Below, piece after piece: positions 41,156-43,143 of a stretch of 43,143 bases of DNA. The stretch covers positions 1 through 43,143 of the forward strand of contig NZ_JAJAUY010000045.1 in the NCBI RefSeq assembly GCF_020532625.1, in the 5' to 3' direction. Origin of the DNA: Streptomyces antimicrobicus (GTDB lineage: Bacteria > Actinomycetota > Actinomycetes > Streptomycetales > Streptomycetaceae). Under the pieces are notes generated by a model. The model worked only from the letters and a program-made list of their open reading frames with translations, searched no databases and was not told the origin of the DNA. Both the position numbers and the translations under genes were made by a program. How positions within the stretch are numbered: position 1 is the stretch's first letter; every line of letters starts with the position of its first letter.

Positions 41156-42355
41156 TCAGTTCGCCGACAGCAGCTTCAGCTCCGGGTGCGCCGTGCCGCC
41201 CTCGATCGCCGTGGACGAGATGTGCGAGACCACGCGGTCGTCGACCGGGTCGTTCGCCGGGTCGTCGTGCACGACCAGGTGCTCGTACGTCGTCGCGCGC
41301 TGCGCCGGTACCCGGCCCGCCTTGCGGATCAGGTCGATCAGTTCCAGGCGGTTGGAGCGGTGCCGGGCGCCCGCCGAGGAGACCACGTTCTCCTCCAGCA
41401 TCACCGAGCCGAGGTCGTCGGCGCCGTAGTGCAGCGACAGCTGTCCGGCCTCCTTGCCGACCGTGAGCCAGGAGCCCTGGATGTGCGCCACGTTGTCCAG
41501 GAACAGCCGCGCGACCGCGATCATCCGCAGGTACTCGAAGACCGTCGCCTGCGTGCGGCCCTTCAGGCGGTTGTTCTCCGGCTGGTACGTGTACGGGATG
41601 AAGGCTCGGAAGCCGCCGGTCCGGTCCTGCACGTCGCGGATCATCCGCAGGTGCTCGATCCGCTCGGCGTTGGTCTCGCCCGTGCCCATGAGCATCGTGG
41701 AGGTGGACTCCACACCCAGGTTGTGGGCCAGCTCCATGATCTCCAGCCAGCGCTCGCCCGACTCCTTCAGCGGCGCGATCGCCTTGCGCGGCCGCTCCGG
41801 CAGGAGTTCGGCGCCGGCGCCCGCGAACGAGTCCAGGCCGGCCGCGTGGATCCGGCGGATCGCCTCCTGCGCCGAGACCCCGGAGATCCGCGCCATGTGC
41901 TCGACCTCGGACGCGCCGAGGGAGTGGATGACCAGCTGCGGGAACGCCTTCTTGATGGCCGAGAAGTGCTCCTCGTAGTACTCCACGCCGTAGTCCGGGT
42001 GGTGGCCGCCCTGGAACATCACCTGGGTGCCGCCCAGTTCGACGGTCTCCGCGCAGCGGCGCAGGATGTCGTCGAGGTCGCGGCTCCAGCCCTTCCCGGT
42101 GTCCTTCGGGGCGGCGTAGAACGCGCAGAACTTGCACGCCGTCACGCACACGTTGGTGTAGTTGATGTTGCGCTCGATGATGTACGTCGCGATGTGCTCG
42201 GTACCCGCGTAGCGCCGCCGGCGCACGGCGTCCGCGGCGGAGCCGAGGGCGTGCAGCGGCGCGTGGCGGTAGAGGTCGAGCGCCTCCTCCGGCGTGATCC
42301 GGCCCCCTTCGGCGGCACGGTCGAGGACAGACTGGAGAGCGGCCTGGTCGGTCAC
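41156..42355 (-). CDS. mqnC: Cyclic dehypoxanthinylfutalosine synthase
   Basis: Radical-SAM enzyme of 399 residues that cyclises dehypoxanthinylfutalosine, a step of the futalosine route to menaquinone. The radical-SAM cluster motif is CVTACKFCAF; further family blocks are GGHHPDYGVEYYEEHF, ELLPERPRKAIAPLK, LMGTGETNAERIEHLRM and AHIQGSWLTVGKE. The sister enzyme MqnE also has a radical-SAM fold, but GGHHPDYG favours MqnC. GTG 42355 follows AAAGGTG by about 8 nt. Other mqn genes are not in the window. Confidence 0.95.
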   Translation of the reverse strand: MTDQAALQSVLDRAAEGGRITPEEALDLYRHAPLHALGSAADAVRRRRYAGTEHIATYIIERNINYTNVCVTACKFCAFYAAPKDTGKGWSRDLDDILRRCAETVELGGTQVMFQGGHHPDYGVEYYEEHFSAIKKAFPQLVIHSLGASEVEHMARISGVSAQEAIRRIHAAGLDSFAGAGAELLPERPRKAIAPLKESGERWLEIMELAHNLGVESTSTMLMGTGETNAERIEHLRMIRDVQDRTGGFRAFIPYTYQPENNRLKGRTQATVFEYLRMIAVARLFLDNVAHIQGSWLTVGKEAGQLSLHYGADDLGSVMLEENVVSSAGARHRSNRLELIDLIRKAGRVPAQRATTYEHLVVHDDPANDPVDDRVVSHISSTAIEGGTAHPELKLLSAN

Positions 42356-42437
42356 CGGTGCGTCACCTTTCGGCGGATGTGTCTAGGGGTGCGTGCGGAC
42401 CGCCCCAGCCTACGCCAGGCCCCTCCAGCGGCTCGGT

Positions 42438-43143
42438 TCAGGGGCTTCGGGTCAGGTCGCCCTCCGGGTTGCCCGCCGCCCGATCCCCCGACTTGTAGTG
42501 CAGGGTGCCGCCCTCGTTGAGGGTGAAGCGCTCGTTCGCCGAGCCGCCCGCGCAGATGCCGGGGTGCGGGTTCGGGCCGCCCGCGGTGTCCAGCACCACG
42601 GAGCGGTCGGTGGCGGAGGCCAGCTTCCACTGCCCGCTGCAGTCGTACGTCGTCCCCAGCAGGTCGATCACCGACTTGTCCCGGCCGACCACCTCGCCCT
42701 TGCGGCCCGCCTTGATGGTGATCTCGAACGTGGACGGGACGCCGAGGTTCGTCGTCACCGAGCCCTTCCACGTGCCGATCAGGGCCTCCGGGACCGTGTC
42801 CCGCGCGGGCCCCGGCCCCGAGGCCGACGGCGACGCCGCTCCCGATCCGCCGTCCGTGGGCGCCGTCGCGACCGGCGGCCGGGCCGTGTTGTCGCCGACC
42901 TGGTCCTTGCCGCCCGTGCCCGGCAGCAGGCCCGTCTTCCACAGGCCGCCGAGGACCAGGGCGAAGACCGCCGCCCCGGCCAGGACCACCGTGCAGCTGA
43001 AGCGGCGCCCCGCCGCCGACATGGTCATCCGGCGGCCGCTGCCGCCCTCGCCGGCCTCGGCGGGGGCGCCCGTGCGCTGCCCGGGCACCGCGCCGGCCGG
43101 GTTGCCTCCGGTCTGCGTCGGCGCGCCGTAGGGGCCCGCGGAG
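42438..43143 (-). CDS. Membrane-anchored protein of unknown function, amino end cut
   Basis: The frame stays open to the window edge, so the start probably lies outside. The part seen has a Pro/Gly/Gln/Thr-rich stretch, a single transmembrane helix (CTVVLAGAAVFALVLGGLW), a disordered Ser/Pro/Gly linker and an exported domain of about 120 residues. That domain begins VPEALIGTWKGSVTTNLGVPSTFEITIKAG, has a cysteine pair (YDCSGQW and GICAGG), and ends soon after LNEGGTLHYKSGD. The layout, an intracellular low-complexity arm plus an extracellular lipocalin-like domain, recurs in streptomycete hypothetical proteins. No function can be assigned. A GTG at 43088 or ATG near 43021 could start a shorter version. 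Confidence 0.7.
   Translation of the reverse strand, partial: SAGPYGAPTQTGGNPAGAVPGQRTGAPAEAGEGGSGRRMTMSAAGRRFSCTVVLAGAAVFALVLGGLWKTGLLPGTGGKDQVGDNTARPPVATAPTDGGSGAASPSASGPGPARDTVPEALIGTWKGSVTTNLGVPSTFEITIKAGRKGEVVGRDKSVIDLLGTTYDCSGQWKLASATDRSVVLDTAGGPNPHPGICAGGSANERFTLNEGGTLHYKSGDRAAGNPEGDLTRSP

Overview
This is a high-GC actinobacterial chromosome segment, almost certainly from Streptomyces. Third codon positions are nearly all G or C, GTG starts are common, and long antisense ORFs shadow the real genes. The gene content (complete nuoA-N, korAB, futalosine-pathway mqnC, a geranylgeranyl-reductase-family gene, menG) fits the conserved core of a Streptomyces chromosome, running opposite to the usual S. 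coelicolor presentation (recalled, not searched). I see no tRNA, rRNA, insertion sequence, integrase or CRISPR array. This is core territory with a few accessory-looking genes.

Layout. 1-277: GC-rich leader with short repeats and a hairpin. 278-2548: histidine kinase and LuxR-type response regulator. 2682-5712: korA-korB, 2-oxoglutarate:ferredoxin oxidoreductase. 5907-8409: RarD-type transporter and a secreted M28 aminopeptidase, each behind an operator-like inverted repeat. 8406-9073 (minus): antitoxin/toxin pair with a Fic-like toxin lacking the Fic motif. 9154-11610 (minus): LolA-like secreted protein and long-chain polyprenyl diphosphate synthase. 11811-18501: CocE-like hydrolase without its nucleophile serine, HAD phosphatase, fumarylacetoacetase, a small secreted protein, an AraC regulator and an alpha/beta hydrolase. 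18641-34505 (minus): complete 14-gene complex I operon, with a Rex-like operator in front of nuoA and a strong terminator after nuoN. 34506-35309: long regulatory gap. 35310-38762: NlpC/P60 wall hydrolase, small membrane protein, FAD reductase (minus), GNAT acetyltransferase. 38776-43143 (minus): glutaminase, menG, degenerate amidohydrolase, mqnC and a partial membrane-anchored protein.

How the genes fit together. The strongest theme is respiration. Complex I reduces menaquinone. The polyprenyl synthase can make the side chain, MqnC makes a head-group intermediate, MenG does the final methylation, and the geranylgeranyl-reductase-family enzyme probably saturates part of the side chain. KorAB feeds low-potential electrons into ferredoxin. 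The Rex-like site suggests that complex I expression follows the NADH/NAD+ ratio. The remaining genes serve secretion, wall remodelling, aromatic amino acid breakdown and local regulation.

The items most worth a second look are the serine-less CocE protein, the motif-less Fic-like toxin whose antitoxin promoter seems to lie against a terminator hairpin, two undescribed operator-like palindromes, the metal-ligand-less amidohydrolase beside mqnC, and a Ser/Pro/Thr-rich insertion inside the kinase ATPase domain.
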